Shown here: piece by piece, positions 33,031 to 44,579 of the stretch | How positions within the stretch are numbered: position 1 is the stretch's first letter | Layout of the letters: each line of letters starts with the position of its first letter | DNA from: Oxytricha trifallax | Taxonomy: Eukaryota > Ciliophora > Spirotrichea > Sporadotrichida > Oxytrichidae | Length of the DNA: 64,000 bases | Direction: 5' to 3' | Assembly (NCBI GenBank): GCA_000711775.1 | Contig: ARYC01000359.1 | Span: 95,772-159,771, forward strand | Position numbers and translations under genes: made by a program | The notes under the pieces: model-generated | Told to the model about the DNA's origin: nothing | Seen by the model: only the letters and a program-made list of their open reading frames with translations | Databases searched by the model: none

Positions 33031-35953
33031 ATGCTTAGTGTAGAAACCGAAGCCAGAATTGCTAACATTTTCGTAGTTATTGCCTAATTCGAAAGAAAAG
33101 TAACTATCTTAATTACATTTTATAATTATATAGTTAGAGACTAAGAAATAAGTCCTTGTAGAATTGGAAGATTTTGAACCAATCACTTGTTTCCAAAGAT
33201 TTGACAGATTAAAGAGAGGCAAAATAGATGCAAATGACATTTAAGATTTCTTGGATAGTAATTCATTAATGGTCTCTGAACAAGAAGCTCACAAAATCAT
33301 AAAACTTTATGATAAGAATAATGATGGGTGTTTACATCTAGAGGAATTCTTAGAAATGATTTTGCCAAATCACAACAACAAAAGCAGATCAATTGCTGCT
33401 AATAGAGAATAGTACTTTGTTTCTCATGATACTAAATTAGATTTTAAGATTGAGCATCAATTAGCTACAATTTTCCAATTTGAAAATTCATAGATAAAAA
33501 CAATTGAGCATCTTAAAGATGAGCTTAGTTCCAGACATGATTTTAATGTTGTTGATGCATTCATCACACTTTAAAGGGAAGGTCCAAATAAAAACATTCA
33601 CTACAAGCATATTACATTAATATACATGGGATTTGTTTTAATAAATTTCTAATTTATATCATATTTAACAGTTTGTGAATAGAAATGGAGGTTCTCTTAA
33701 TGAATAAGATTTACTCAACATCCTTAGAAAATACTAATCTATTTAAGATCTACACCTAACGTTTGAGGATTTTCAAAAGTTAATCTTACCTTTTGGATAT
33801 GAATCTAAACTCATAAGAAGTGGCATGTCTTCTCCAATAAAGCATAGTGAAAGAGTTCATTAAACTAACTAAAGCCCTTTGAGATAGAAAGGAAGCAACT
33901 TTTATACTCCATTGAAATAAAAGAGTCTAATGAGCAATTAAAAATTAAGAAGCAGTGAAACTAGAGCAGGAACTTCAATAAAGAACTCAGAATAATCAAA
34001 GAAACTTCAATTTGATCCCAAAGACTCCTTGTATCATGAAAGACTGAACAATAACCAATCTACATACACATCATCATTCAAAGCTACCAGATTTGATTCT
34101 AACTTTGAGAGTCCAAGTAGAAAAGAAGATGCTCCTTTGAGTTACAATTAAAGCCAATGTATCATTGAGAAGTGTTATTAAAGGTGTTAATTACTAAATT
34201 AGTATTTCGATGATGAAGAATAATTTAATATTAGTAATAATGATTAATAAAATATTTATTTTCATTTAATTCTATATAAAGCTACCCTAAATTTATTTTT
34301 AAAAAAATAGAACTAAAAATTAATTAATCCTATAGCTTAAGTTTGGGGGGAAGTTTCCTGGATTTTTTTTCCTATATATTATTTTTATATATTTTACTTA
34401 AATTGATAATAAACTATTTATTTTCAAGAAAATAATTGAAGAGGATAGTGTACTTATATTATAATGGCAAAAATATTTTTGTGTTCATTTGATATATGAT
34501 AATATAAGTATAACTAAATTATGATAAAATATTATCTAATAATTCAATAAAATGGATTATATTTTATAATAAAAAAAACTTGTAAATTTTGAAAAGATAT
34601 ATGATTAATTAAAAAAATTAAAATATAATAAGAGATTATAAGTGTCTGAGTTAAATTGCATTATAAATAGTCAGTAATAAATATTAGAAACAAAAATATT
34701 TTGGATAAAATAAAATAATAATTAAGTGCAGAAAACTTCCCCCTTAAGTTTTTCTGTAATAAGATTTACATTTATGAACAATTTACTTGAACTATATATG
34801 ATTAATTGTTATACTCATATTATATCATTTAATACCATTTTTATGTTTAGATTGTAATTTTTTTAATTTATTTTTCTTTCAAATAAAATATATATAGTTA
34901 TAACTTGATTAAAGTCTTATTATAATCGATATTTTAGTGCAAAATTTTAACTCTTTTAAAATTATAAATATGGTATAATTTAAAATTATTGTAATCAATA
35001 GAGTTATACTCAAGAATGGTTTAAATTCTAAGTATTAGCTAGATAACCATAATAATCCGTTTTATTAAAGATATTTTTGAGGATATAATGAAGATCCTTA
35101 TTTTTTCTCTTTTAGCAGACAATCCCCATAGAAGCTTAGACAGTAAGATGCCTTGTAGGATCCAAGCGTTGAAAACAACTTATCCAGTGCTTACAAAAGA
35201 AGAGTTGTAAGAAATAAAGAAGAAGACTACAAGTTTAAGATGCCCATAAAGCAATCAAGATTCATGATGCCTTACGAAGAAGATGAGATTGCAAGGGCAT
35301 TCAAAGAGTTAATTGTTATAGACAAAGATTTAGAAAGTTAGAAATGTTTGCTAGCTTTGAAGTCAGACTTCAACCTTGAGGATGCTTATAAAATATTTGA
35401 TGTGGAGAGTAAGGGCAATTTTAACATTAGAGAATTTCAGGAAGGCTTAAATATTATGAGGAATTATCCATAAAAAGAAGAGATTCAGCTATTACTTCAA
35501 AAATTTGATAGTGATCAAGATGGTAAACTAAGCTTCAATGAATTCAGCAATATGATCTTACCTATGGATAAAAACTATGCCTCACTTATTATCTCCAGAA
35601 GTTCCTATCATCATGGTTAGAATTATTCAAGAGGTGAATGCTTTATTCCAGAAACCCAGAGAGAATTGTTAAATGTTCTCAATCAACTTCTTTAAAATGA
35701 AATTAGAGCTGAAAAATTGAGAAATAATCTGAAGCAAAGAGAGAATTTCGACTTAACTGAATCATTTAACGCACTTGATGAAGGAAAAAGAGGTTTCATA
35801 GACTAGACTTAAATAAGGAGATTCTTGGAAGATAGGCACTATTTCCCCACTAATAAAGATCTAAAGTTATTAATGAAAAGAATTGATATCAATTAAGATA
35901 ATCTCATAAGTCTTAGCGAATATATTCAAGAATTTACTTTAAAACTTATATGA
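33031..35953 (+). CDS. EF-hand calcium-binding protein; two IESs
   Basis: Predicted 628 aa after one intron (33100-33133) and two IESs (40 and 962 bp); exact multiple of three. At least five EF-hand-like units in two clusters. Canonical loops: YDKNNDGCLHLEEF in the first cluster and FDSDQDGKLSFNEF in the second, each followed by MILP. Degenerate loops: DRLKRGKIDANDI, FDVESKGNFNIREF, LDEGKRGFIDQTQI and IDINQDNLISLSEY. Between the clusters is an S/K/Q-rich linker (about 180 residues) in which the large IES lies. The pattern of repeated 'ILP' after each pair is shared by a group of large ciliate and algal EF-hand proteins; a calmodulin-like sensor or axonemal role is likely but specific targets are unknown. 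Divergent from the cation-channel gene. Confidence 0.82.
33632..33676. other. IES, 40 bp, pointer TTTGT
   Basis: Direct repeats at 33632-33636 and 33672-33676. Joining gives ITLIYMGFV-NRNGGSLNEQDL in one frame. Confidence 0.82.
34152..35116. other. IES, 962 bp, pointer AGC, containing a MITE-like element
   Basis: AGC at 34152-34154 and 35114-35116 joins LSYNQS-RQSPQKLRQQ in frame and makes the total a multiple of three. The insert is AT-rich and contains the 0.4-kb element at 34337-34747. The short pointer leaves a few alternative junctions. Confidence 0.68.
34337..34747. mobile_element. MITE-like element with TTAA and G-rich termini
   Basis: Imperfect inverted termini: left TTAAGTTTGGGGGGAAGTTT, right (reverse complement) TTAAGGGGGAAGTTTTCTG. 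The interior is AT-rich with no ORF. TTAA at both ends is reminiscent of piggyBac-type target sites, as for the element at 40547-41448. It lies inside an IES and would be removed with it. Confidence 0.6.
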
Positions 35954-36529
35954 AAAAAGCAAGATTTTATTTAAATGATTTATTTTAATTTTATAATTTT
36001 TATTTAGGAAAGTTATCACATCTTTTTTATGGTAAAGTATGAATTTCCCGAATAAATAAGATATGCTTATACCTTAATTATAGTTACATGAATTCTTTAT
36101 ATAATACAAACTCATTATAAATAGATTAAACATCTAATTTGAATATTAAGTTATATAATTCTAAAAAAATATAAATTAAAATAATTTTTATAAAAATAAT
36201 TAAAACAGCCCAAATAATTAATAAGGTAAATTATAATATTTAGAATTTAATTAAAAAGACTCTATTAATTCATAAAATTTTAACAATAATTTAATTTTAT
36301 AAAAATTAATATTAACAGAATTAAATTATAATGAAGAGGATATAAATGAAATAATTTTATCTACAATAAACTAATGTTTCTATTTAAAATTACTAAATAT
36401 TGCATTAAACACAAGTAGTTAAAATTAAAGGTTAAAAATTAAGTTTTAAATTTAATAGGTAACTTAAAAATTTCTCAAAAAGCAGAGAAATTTTAAAATA
36501 CTAAAAGACCATATAATAAATATAGAAAT
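35954..36529. other. AT-rich intergenic or 3' untranslated stretch
   Basis: No protein-like frame or repeat. Because TGA is rare, the YHYH gene's frame stays open down to about 36270, but composition changes at about 36530 and I place its end there. Confidence 0.45.
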
Positions 36530-38550
36530 TATTAGAGAATAGAACTAATAGTGAGATTAATCCTGCGAAAATGCTGTAGAATGTTTGTTAGACTGAACTT
36601 GATGCGACACATGCCTTGGTGTTTGCTGAGCAAGATTAAACATAGCTCTTAGGTTCAGCGGGTCCCCAGCAACCAATAGTGTAAGGATGGAACATTGTAA
36701 GTGCGTAGTGATATTCACCGGTAGTTTTATCAAATATACCGTTACAAACATCTAAGTCACATGGTTGCCAAAATTCATCTGGAGATTTGTATGGTCCATA
36801 GATTTTATGACCATCTCTGGCAATACCTACAACTCTTTTTACCTTTCCTTTATAAATAATAGGGGAGAAAGTTCCCTGTACTGCACAAAAATATATATAT
36901 TTTTGAATTTCATTTTTCCCCTTTGTGAACTTAAATATGTCGAAATGATAGTATATGTTAAATTCTTATACTTTTTATAAAATATCTATAAAGATAATGA
37001 ATAAATTACTTTATTGAGCTCTTTTTTTCTTTTAATTTATTAATTAGATGCATAAAATTATTTATAAATAATTTTTAATCAATTTATATTTTATATTAAA
37101 AGTAAGTAAAGAAACAAGAAACTTCTCAACCAAAATAATTTGAATATAAATCCTTCGATTTCTTCGGCTGCTTTCTTTACATATTCTATGACTCCGTCAG
37201 CACAACCTGCCTCTCCATCTTAGCCAAAATCTTCACTGCAAAGAACCATCTCTGCAGTATAATCTCCATTAAAAATAATTAAATTATGACTTTGCATATT
37301 CAAAAATTAGGTTATAACTTTGAGTATATAGTAAGTATGATATATAAAACAAATTGATATTAACGCATGGTGAATACATGTAATACTTGTAAAAACCTGA
37401 TGTTGAAATATCACCTAAGCAGTAATCTAATATAAGTAAATTGTTTTACTAAGAATAAAACAGTCATAAATTATTTAAATCGGCTTCAAGCGGTAATGGT
37501 CTTCTGAAGAGGTCATAAGCCTTAGGGAAGAATGCGTCGTACTTTAGTTCAGAAGTACCAGTATAAAAAGGTACACCATTGAGTGCAATACCTACAATCT
37601 GTTCTCTTCTGCCGCTGATTCCCTTGTAGTGGTAGGCAGCAGGGAAGTTAGAGTCAGATAACCATTTGTTGTCGCACGTGTAAATGTTAAATATAATTAA
37701 TAGATTGTTCATAGATGACACACTCATAACTATAATATTATTCATATTATTCATCGAAAAGCTTGATTGAAAATAATTGGCTTCTATTTATAGTAGAGAA
37801 CTTTTGATTTTAAAGTTGTAAGGATTTATTTTTTTTTCAAAATTATATTAAAGAATATTATTTTGTTAATTATAGATGTAAAAATTTAAATTTTTGAGAG
37901 TATATATTACAAGTAAAAATTATATATTAAAATTATTTTCTTAATTAAGATGTCTCATTGTGATAAATTATTTTACAAAAATTGAAAAATGCAAAGCTCT
38001 TTAATTTTTCATATTTTATAAATAATTAAAACTTCTATAGTATAAGGAAATTTTAATTTAAAAGATTATTTAATTTATCATTTTATTTGATTATATCTTA
38101 TGTGATAATTGTAATTTATGGGTATAGACTGTTTAGACTCAATTTATTAAATTCGCTAACATCTAGGTTATAAGCTACCTCAAATTCAATATTATTTTCA
38201 GTTGGGAATGTTCCTGTGTTTATGAAACAATGATCAGGGTATGAATTAGTGTATACTCTGATTTAATTAATCATTATAATGATAGTTAGGGTTTAGGTTT
38301 GATGTTCCATAGAGCATTGAATAGTGAATTTTCTCTGCCATTCGCAATCATCAGTTTTCACACCTCCGAAACAAACACCACCCACTGGTCTGGCGCAAGA
38401 GATAACTTACTCATAAGTGACGTCATCAATTAATTCACGGTTCTTAATATCATCTGCATAGGCGTCTCTAGTTGTAAGGAATTAGTCTGTGAATTCTTGG
38501 CATTCTACCAATCTAGGATGAATAATTTCTATATCATAGTTACAAGATTA
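36530..38550 (-). CDS. YHYH-domain secreted or membrane-anchored protein, in at least four pieces
   Basis: Protein-like segments in order on the - strand: 38545-38150 (VECQEFTDQFL, VGGVCFGGVKTDDCEW, SYPDHCFINTGTFP), 37690-37460 (CDNKWLSDSNFPAAYHYKG, VGIALNGVPFYTGTSELKYD), about 37400-37130 (CSEDFGQDGEAGCADGVIEY), and 36890-36530 (VVGIARDGHKIYGPYKS, CDLDVCNGIF, EYHYALTMFHPYTIGCWGP). The last block is the diagnostic YHYH region (DxCNG...YxYxxT..PY..GC). Cysteine spacing suggests an extracellular, disulphide-bonded protein; a hydrophobic C-terminus (FYSIFAGLISLLVLF) may be an anchor. AT-rich inserts of about 370, 60-100 and 240 bp between pieces are probably IESs or introns; I could not fix their boundaries. 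Start codon not identified. Biochemical role of YHYH proteins is unclear. Confidence 0.65.
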
Positions 38551-39561
38551 ATATAATCAATTTTAGTGAAAGCATTATCAAAAATATTTGATTAAATAAG
38601 GAGTGGGAAAATTAACGTTTTTAAAGTTAAATGGAAATTTTTAGAGCAAAAAAAAAATGTAAATAGTTAATATTTGCAATAATTTACTGGTATAGTTTAA
38701 AATTATATCAGCCTAAATAATTTAATGTACTTAAATTTAGCCACTTTTATATAATTCAAGTATAATTAAATAGTGATTATTTTCAAATCAAAGTTTATAA
38801 TTAATAAAATGATCAGCATGAGTTGAATATTAAATCAAGGGATATATTCTTTTTATAATAATGAAATTTTTACTATCATTTTTTTGTGAATATGCATATA
38901 ATATTGATTAATTTAATTTATTATATAAAAAAATTAAATATAATCATAATTTATAAAAGGAGATAGATAAATTTTAATTAATTATTATTTTTTAAAATGA
39001 AAACCTGTATTCACAATAATTTTGTAAGTTATATTTATGATATCTATAATTTTTTTAATACTTTTTCAGCAATACTATGATTAGTGATGGTGAAAGACAG
39101 AGACTTCAGAAAGACTATCGTTAGGGAAGTTTGACAGAGACATTTATGATTAATTCTAGAAAAATAACAAAGCTATTCCAGATCTTCCATTTTCTACAAT
39201 ATTAAAAATTATTTGTATAATTATTAATCTTATTGCTAATACCATCTATTTTTCTAATAACTTTTCATAAATAAATTATTATTTCAATTCAAGCATGTTA
39301 AAAATTTTATTTTAATATTACTAAAATACATAAAATTGGGTAAATTGGTATAAATTCAAGTAAACGAAAGATTATAATCATATATAACAGTCATAAATTT
39401 GATATTAGATAAATTTAATTTAATGTAAAGTTTTAAAATTACTAAAAAATCTGAATGTACAATTGTTTATTGTACAATTAATTCCTGTATAAATTGCCTA
39501 TAAAATAAACAAAAAGTCAATGTACAAATCCTAAAATTGTACACGAAAAGAACAGGAAAGA
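38551..39561. other. AT-rich stretch with one small possible exon
   Basis: Mostly noncoding. At about 39068-39200 a short + frame after an acceptor-like TTTTTCAG encodes TMISDGERQRLQKDYRQGSL, polar and protein-like, but no continuation was found; it may be an isolated gene segment. At 39455-39660 several TGTAC motifs recur, some in inverted pairs. Confidence 0.35.
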
Positions 39562-39863
39562 TCAGTGTATTAGTGCTAAAAAGTACACAAACAGCATGCA
39601 ATGTACAATAGACAATTCAGGTTTTATGATATACAAGAGAATCGTACAAAAAGCAAACCCGATTAGTGTTTTACCGAAGATAGGATGTATAATGTGATTT
39701 AAGTTTTGATTAATTATTAAGCGCTGGGTACTAATGTCTAAACCGGGTAATCTGAACACTACATCTTCCTCGCGCCGAAGCCACTCTCTGTCTTTCCCGT
39801 CACTGAAATAGACTGCGCTCTACCGTATCGTGCCTGATCTTGATCGTCCGCGTCAGTACAGCA
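39562..39863 (-). CDS. unidentified ORF in a GC-rich island
   Basis: About 100 codons ending TGA at 39564-39562. The first half is charged (YFSDGKDREWLRREEDVVF) and lies in DNA (39740-39870) clearly more GC-rich than anything nearby; the second half is hydrophobic (IGFAFCTILLYIIKP). No start codon or family recognised. It directly precedes the transposon's left end and could be a gene fragment, a germline-limited gene or transposon-related. Confidence 0.25.
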
Positions 39864-40095
39864 AAAACTTGCAACTGCAACTTAATGTGTACATGACTAA
39901 GAGAAAGTAAGAGAGGAATACTGCGAATTTTGGAACTAAAATCATGGAGGAACTAATCAAAACCCCAAAACCCTTTCAGTAGTTTGATTAAGTATTTGAT
40001 TGATAAAAGTAGACGATTAGTGCATACTTGATTAGGGTTTTAATAGGGTTTATGTAGGGGTTTAATGTTTAAATATTAGTAATATAAGTGAGTAT

Positions 40096-42053
40096 ATGCG
40101 AGGTTTGGGGTCAGTTTATGACAGTGAGTATATAGATTTATTGTTTAAGTTGCGATATGGATGTGATGAATATAGTGAATAACTCAAGCCTGTTCTGAAT
40201 TATACGTCTATAGCAAGGCTACTCCATAAATCTCCAGCAACTGTGAGGTCTCACTGTCTATTAGCATTGAATTTAAAGAGATAGCATCTTAATTCTAAGC
40301 CTAAGAGACCCTTAAAATTTTAGCAGCATCATATTGAATATCTTATTAATGATAAGACTCTTAAATACTGGGCTCATTTCTCTCTAGCCTAAAGGGCTGT
40401 GATGTTTCATCGCCAATTTCATAAGCTTCACATTCTGAATAATCCATAGCTAACATATATAAAAAGAACGAAATATCTTACAAGACAGTCAATCGCATTA
40501 AGAGAGTGATTGACTTTAATGTTCCATTTTATAAGACTAATTTAAATGGGGGTGGGACTCGGTCTAAGTCGGTACCACTCAATTTTTGAAATCCTAAGTC
40601 GGTACCATATGAAAAAAAATTTTTTACACAAAAATCCTAAGTCGGTACCACATAAAAAAATATTTTTTTCATTCAAAAATATAAATATTTATTTTAAAGT
40701 TAACTTATTACATATTTTGATAAATTTTTTAATTAATTATATAAAGAATTTTAACGTAAAAAAAAAAAGACATGAAGATATTATAAATACCGCTGATAAA
40801 ATTATTGATGTTTTAAAATTTATTAAGGATATCAAAAATGTTATTGAAGCACCTTAAGATATTGGGATTCTTGAGAGATGTGAAATGCAGTGAATGTTTA
40901 CTGAATATGAAACTAAGACCAAGAAATGACACACCTGTCCATGAGGAATTCAAATTTAATATGTTATTCAATAATAGCAACAATAATATTAATAAAATGA
41001 TGATGTAGAAAATGATAATGAAAATGATGAAGTTTATGATGAAGAATTTGAAGAAGAAGATAACAAATAAGATCAAGATTTTGAAATGTAAGATGAAAAA
41101 TGAAAATACAAGACCAAGAAATTTTAGAGGCACAAACTAAATTGAAAGCTTATGGTTTTAACTAAAAAAATTTTTTGAAATTTTATAGCACAATAATCGA
41201 TGAAAATTTTAATTTTCATGACTTTTTAATGAAGGCTCTTATGAGAAGACATGTCAAAATGAGAAAAAAAAAACCAGATAAATCCTAAGCTGAGATTTTT
41301 AATATATTATTAATTACTTATAATTTTTTTGAATGAAAAAAAAATTTTTTTTATGTGGTACTGACTTAGGATTTTTGTGTAAAAAAATTTTTTTCATATG
41401 GTACCGACTTAGGATTTCAAAAATTGAGTACCGACTTAGACCCCCCCATTTAAAATATATACCGATTAAATGCAGAGGTCTTAAGAGCAAAATATAAAGT
41501 TCATACACGCTGATGAAGCTGTATTTACATTCAATACCTTTATATCAAGGTCTTGGTACAAGAGGTATAGTAATATAGAAGTTTATGACTAAAAGTTTAA
41601 GGTTTAAACTCATGCAATTCTTGGAGGAATAAGTGAAGATAGTGGCCTCGAGACTTATGTTATTCACCCTCGTTCTATAAAGACGGAATAATATATTAAA
41701 TTCTTGCAATAACTCAGAGAGATAAGTACGCTGACTAAGAAATTATTCTATTCGTTGATAACTTGTCAGTTCATAAAACTAAAGACTCAAGGAAGGAATA
41801 TGAAAGGCTAAATATAACACCTGTATTTAATGTTCCTTACAGCCCTTAGTTCAATGGAATTGAATTATATTGGGGTTTATTGAAAGGTCATTATAAGAAA
41901 TTGCTGCTCTACCATCTGATGCATGATTTAAAGATAGATACAGTCGATTTTATTAAGAGTGCTGCTAAGAGAGTCAGCGATGATAAAGCTAAAGTATGCG
42001 CAAGAGAAGAGAGATTTTGTGTATATAAATAAGTTTTAGATTTAAACGAATGA
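40096..42053 (+). pseudogene. TBE-like DD34E (Tc1/mariner superfamily) transposase, disrupted
   Basis: Starts at ATG 40096 (MRGLGSVYDSEYIDLLFKL), followed by a helix-turn-helix-like region (YTSIARLLHKSPATVRSHC). The catalytic half has FIHADEAVFTF (first D), ILFVDNLSVHKT (second D) and SPQFNGIELYWGLLK (E), with 34 residues between second D and E. TGA at 42051-42053. Lesions: a one-base frameshift near 40460, a 0.9-kb element insertion at 40547, and a second frameshift near 41720. In Oxytricha, TBE transposases are implicated in genome rearrangement; this copy cannot make a full protein as it stands. Confidence 0.82.
40547..41448. mobile_element. 0.9-kb non-autonomous element with triple GGTACC-type subterminal repeats
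   Basis: Flanked by TTTAAA on both sides (40541-40546, 41449-41454), consistent with a TTAA/TTTAAA target duplication. Termini start TGGGGG and end CCCCCCA. Each end carries three copies of CTAAGTCGGTACC (inverted on the right: GGTACCGACTTAG), forming inverted terminal regions of about 110 bp. Inside are AT-rich frames, including one with VIEAPQDIGILERCEMQ, that do not resemble a transposase. It interrupts the transposase ORF and is therefore younger than the host element. Confidence 0.8.
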
Positions 42054-42059
42054 ATAAGT

Positions 42060-42793
42060 TCACATATTAAATTTGCCCGTAAAGGGATTTGGCTTCTCTT
42101 TCTTTTCTTCCTCTTAAGGCTTGCTTGGGCCTATGTTTCTTCTCTTAGTGCCAGCTCCTGCATCTATGTTCATCTCTTCTGGCTTTTATAAATCTTTGAA
42201 GAGCCTCTTACTCAATTCATGTTTTACTTGAGACTTTCTCTCTCTGTTTAATTTGCTGCCCTTTCATCAAGTATATAGCAGTACCAGGTTTTTCTATAAA
42301 GTTAGAAGACTAAGCTTACTTGAGATGTAAGGATGCTTTTGAAGTTCCTACAGCCAGGTATCACTTATTTTAATACCTTGCTTCTCTTTTTCTTCAGGAG
42401 AGAGATGCTGTATCGTTTCTAGTGAGCTTCTTAAATAACTTTATTTAAGTACTCAGGTTTCAGAGTTGCAAGAACACCAAAGAAGAAGTTTCTCTCTAAC
42501 AACTTATTTGAGAGCTGTAGCTTTGATGGAAGGTAGAAAGCTACGTCCGGATCACTCATAGCATCGTCATATAGGTTTGTCACTGATATTTCAGGGTAGT
42601 TAGGTATCTCTATCATCCTAATTTCATTAGACTTAAAAGCTTTTTTCTCTTCACTTAGTAAGGCTTTTAAGAATGAGATTTTACTTCCCTCCTAAGTCGG
42701 CAAGAACAATCCAACTATAATGGATTTATTAATCTTACTAAAGAACTTACCTTGCTAAACCACTCTTGAAGAAAAAATAGAGAAGAGAGTCAT
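42060..42793 (-). pseudogene. TBE-like '22K' ORF, frameshifted
   Basis: Start ATG 42793 (MTLFSIFSSRVVQQGKFF), then SIIVGLFLPTQEGSKIS and SDPDVAFYLPSKLQLS; the reading shifts near 42435 and again near 42280, then ends PNPFTGKFNM with TGA 42062-42060. About 244 codons if the shifts are ignored. It converges with the transposase, 6 bp between the stops. Function unknown; I call it the 22K counterpart from position and size, not from remembered sequence. Confidence 0.6.
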
Positions 42794-42805
42794 TAAAGAT
42801 GATTA

Positions 42806-43857
42806 ATATTAAGCGAGTATAATCAAAATGTGGAGACTGTTAAATTAAAATCAAAAATGCAAACTAGTTAAAATATGATCAGAGCAAATTTGATTAATAT
42901 GATTCAAACAGCCATTAGTTTAAATGCTTTTATAAATTTATTTATTATTCTTTAATTAATTAATCAAACATGAAAAAAATGTAATTTTTGTTTATTTTAT
43001 GTTTTCCAATTCATTTCTATTTTAGGACAGTGACTTTATCCTCTCTTGTGATTACTTTCATAGCATCTTTTTCTTGAGTATTTTAAAGTAAAAAATTGAG
43101 ATATCTTCAGGATATCTTCCTTGAGCTATCTTAAGGGTATCTTCCTAAAAAAAATTAAAAAAATAAAATTTGACATGAATTAGTAATAGCAACAGCAGCA
43201 AAAGTAACAATAACAGTTAAATTAGCAGTAATAACAATAATATTTGCAATAATTATTGCTCAAGGATTTTTTTAAAAAAATCCAATATTTCTCATTCTTG
43301 TTTTAAGAGCAAATGATAGCAAAAAAAATGATGAAGATGAAGATAAATATGAAAAGTAAATCAATGATTTTAAATTTCTGAAATTCTTTAAAATTTCAGT
43401 TGAGGAATAATTATTGCAAATATTATTGTTATTACTGCTAATTTAACTGTTATTGTTACTTTTGCTGCTGTTGCTATTACTAATTCATGTCAAATTTTAT
43501 TTTTTTAATTTTTTTTAGGAAGATACCCTGAAGATAGCTCAAGGAAGATATCCTGAAGATATCACAATTTTTTACTTTAAAATACTCAAGAAAAAGATAC
43601 TATGAAAGTAATCACAAGAGAGGATAAAGTCACTGTCCTAAAATAGAAATGAATTGGAAAACATAAAATAAACAAAAATTACATTTTTTTCATGTTTGAT
43701 TAATTAATTAAAGAATAATAAATAAATTTATAAAAGCATTTAAACTAATGGCTGTTTGAATCATATTAATCAAATTTGCTCTGATCATATTTTAACTAGT
43801 TTGCATTTTTGATTTTAATTTAACAGTCTCCACATTTTGATTATACTCGCTTAATAT
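42806..43857. mobile_element. foldback element 3 (458-bp arms) inside the TBE-like element
   Basis: Inverted arms 42806-43263 and 43400-43857 with a 136-bp spacer; ends ATATTAAGCGAG and CTCGCTTAATAT. The arms are essentially identical. The inner arm region holds a CAG/TAA-type simple repeat (AACAGCAGCAAAAGTAACAA). No ORF. It sits between the 22K-like ORF and the kinase ORF and may have removed the kinase's 5' part. Confidence 0.85.
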
Positions 43858-43859
43858 GC

Positions 43860-44579
43860 ATAAAAGATATATCCTTTCAATTACTTCCTTGCTGATGACA
43901 AGTTCCAAATGGAATTTGCTAATGAATATTATGCTCTTTAAAAGGCAAAGTTAAATGAGTGCAGGCATATCATATAGCTTGATGCTATTTTACTTGGTAA
44001 AGATCATGTAGCCTTCAGGCTTCCTTTACTTGAAATGACTTACAGAGAATTCTTATCTGTCAGAGATAAATAAGCTAGATAGTATAGCAGATAGTTGAAG
44101 GGATTGAAGAGCTTCACAAGCTAGGTGATGTTCATAGAGACTTAAAGCCAGAGAACATCATGATGAACTTTCAGCCTCTTAGAGTTTATATTATTGACTT
44201 CAACAGAGCTCAAAGATGGCAAGCCTCTGCATATGGAAATGTATACGGAACTCCTGGATATTTCCCAGAGAGAGAGGACTGGAGAGATGGACACACTTAA
44301 TGGGATATCTGGGCTCTAGCAGTAATAATAATAGAGAACGACATACAAAGAAACGATTACTTTAGCTGCAGAGGTGAGAATAATTCTAAGCAGAGAATCA
44401 AACATTATCTCGATAAAAATAAAATAAATAGAGGTCTCAGAAAACTTAAATACTCAACTATTATAAGCCAAGAAAAGAGAATTAACAAACAATAAAAACA
44501 ATCAAACATCAACTTAGAAAAAATAAATTCAGAGAACTGTAAAATGACTATAAGCTTATGTTTGTGTGAAATATATTGA
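43860..44579 (+). pseudogene. protein-kinase remnant of the TBE-like element
   Basis: Two overlapping frames, joined by a frameshift near 44090, encode a kinase fold from the late N-lobe (YPFNYFLADDKFQMEFANEY) through the C-lobe: VHRDLKPENIMM (catalytic loop), IIDFNRAQRW (DFN where DFG is usual), GTPGYFPERE (APE region) and HTQWDIWALAVIII (the F-helix DxW). TGA at 44577. The N-lobe ATP-binding part and any zinc finger are missing. A zinc-finger/kinase ORF is known in TBE elements, so this is probably its remnant. Confidence 0.75.

Noticed and set aside
36557-36751. Minus-strand 64-aa ORF near the YHYH gene
   Set aside because: Out of frame with the YHYH motif block that occupies the same DNA.
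1002-44579. Genes as pseudogenes because of many TAA/TAG codons
   Set aside because: TAA and TAG fall where glutamine is expected across all gene families here; TGA ends the frames. This is the ciliate code.
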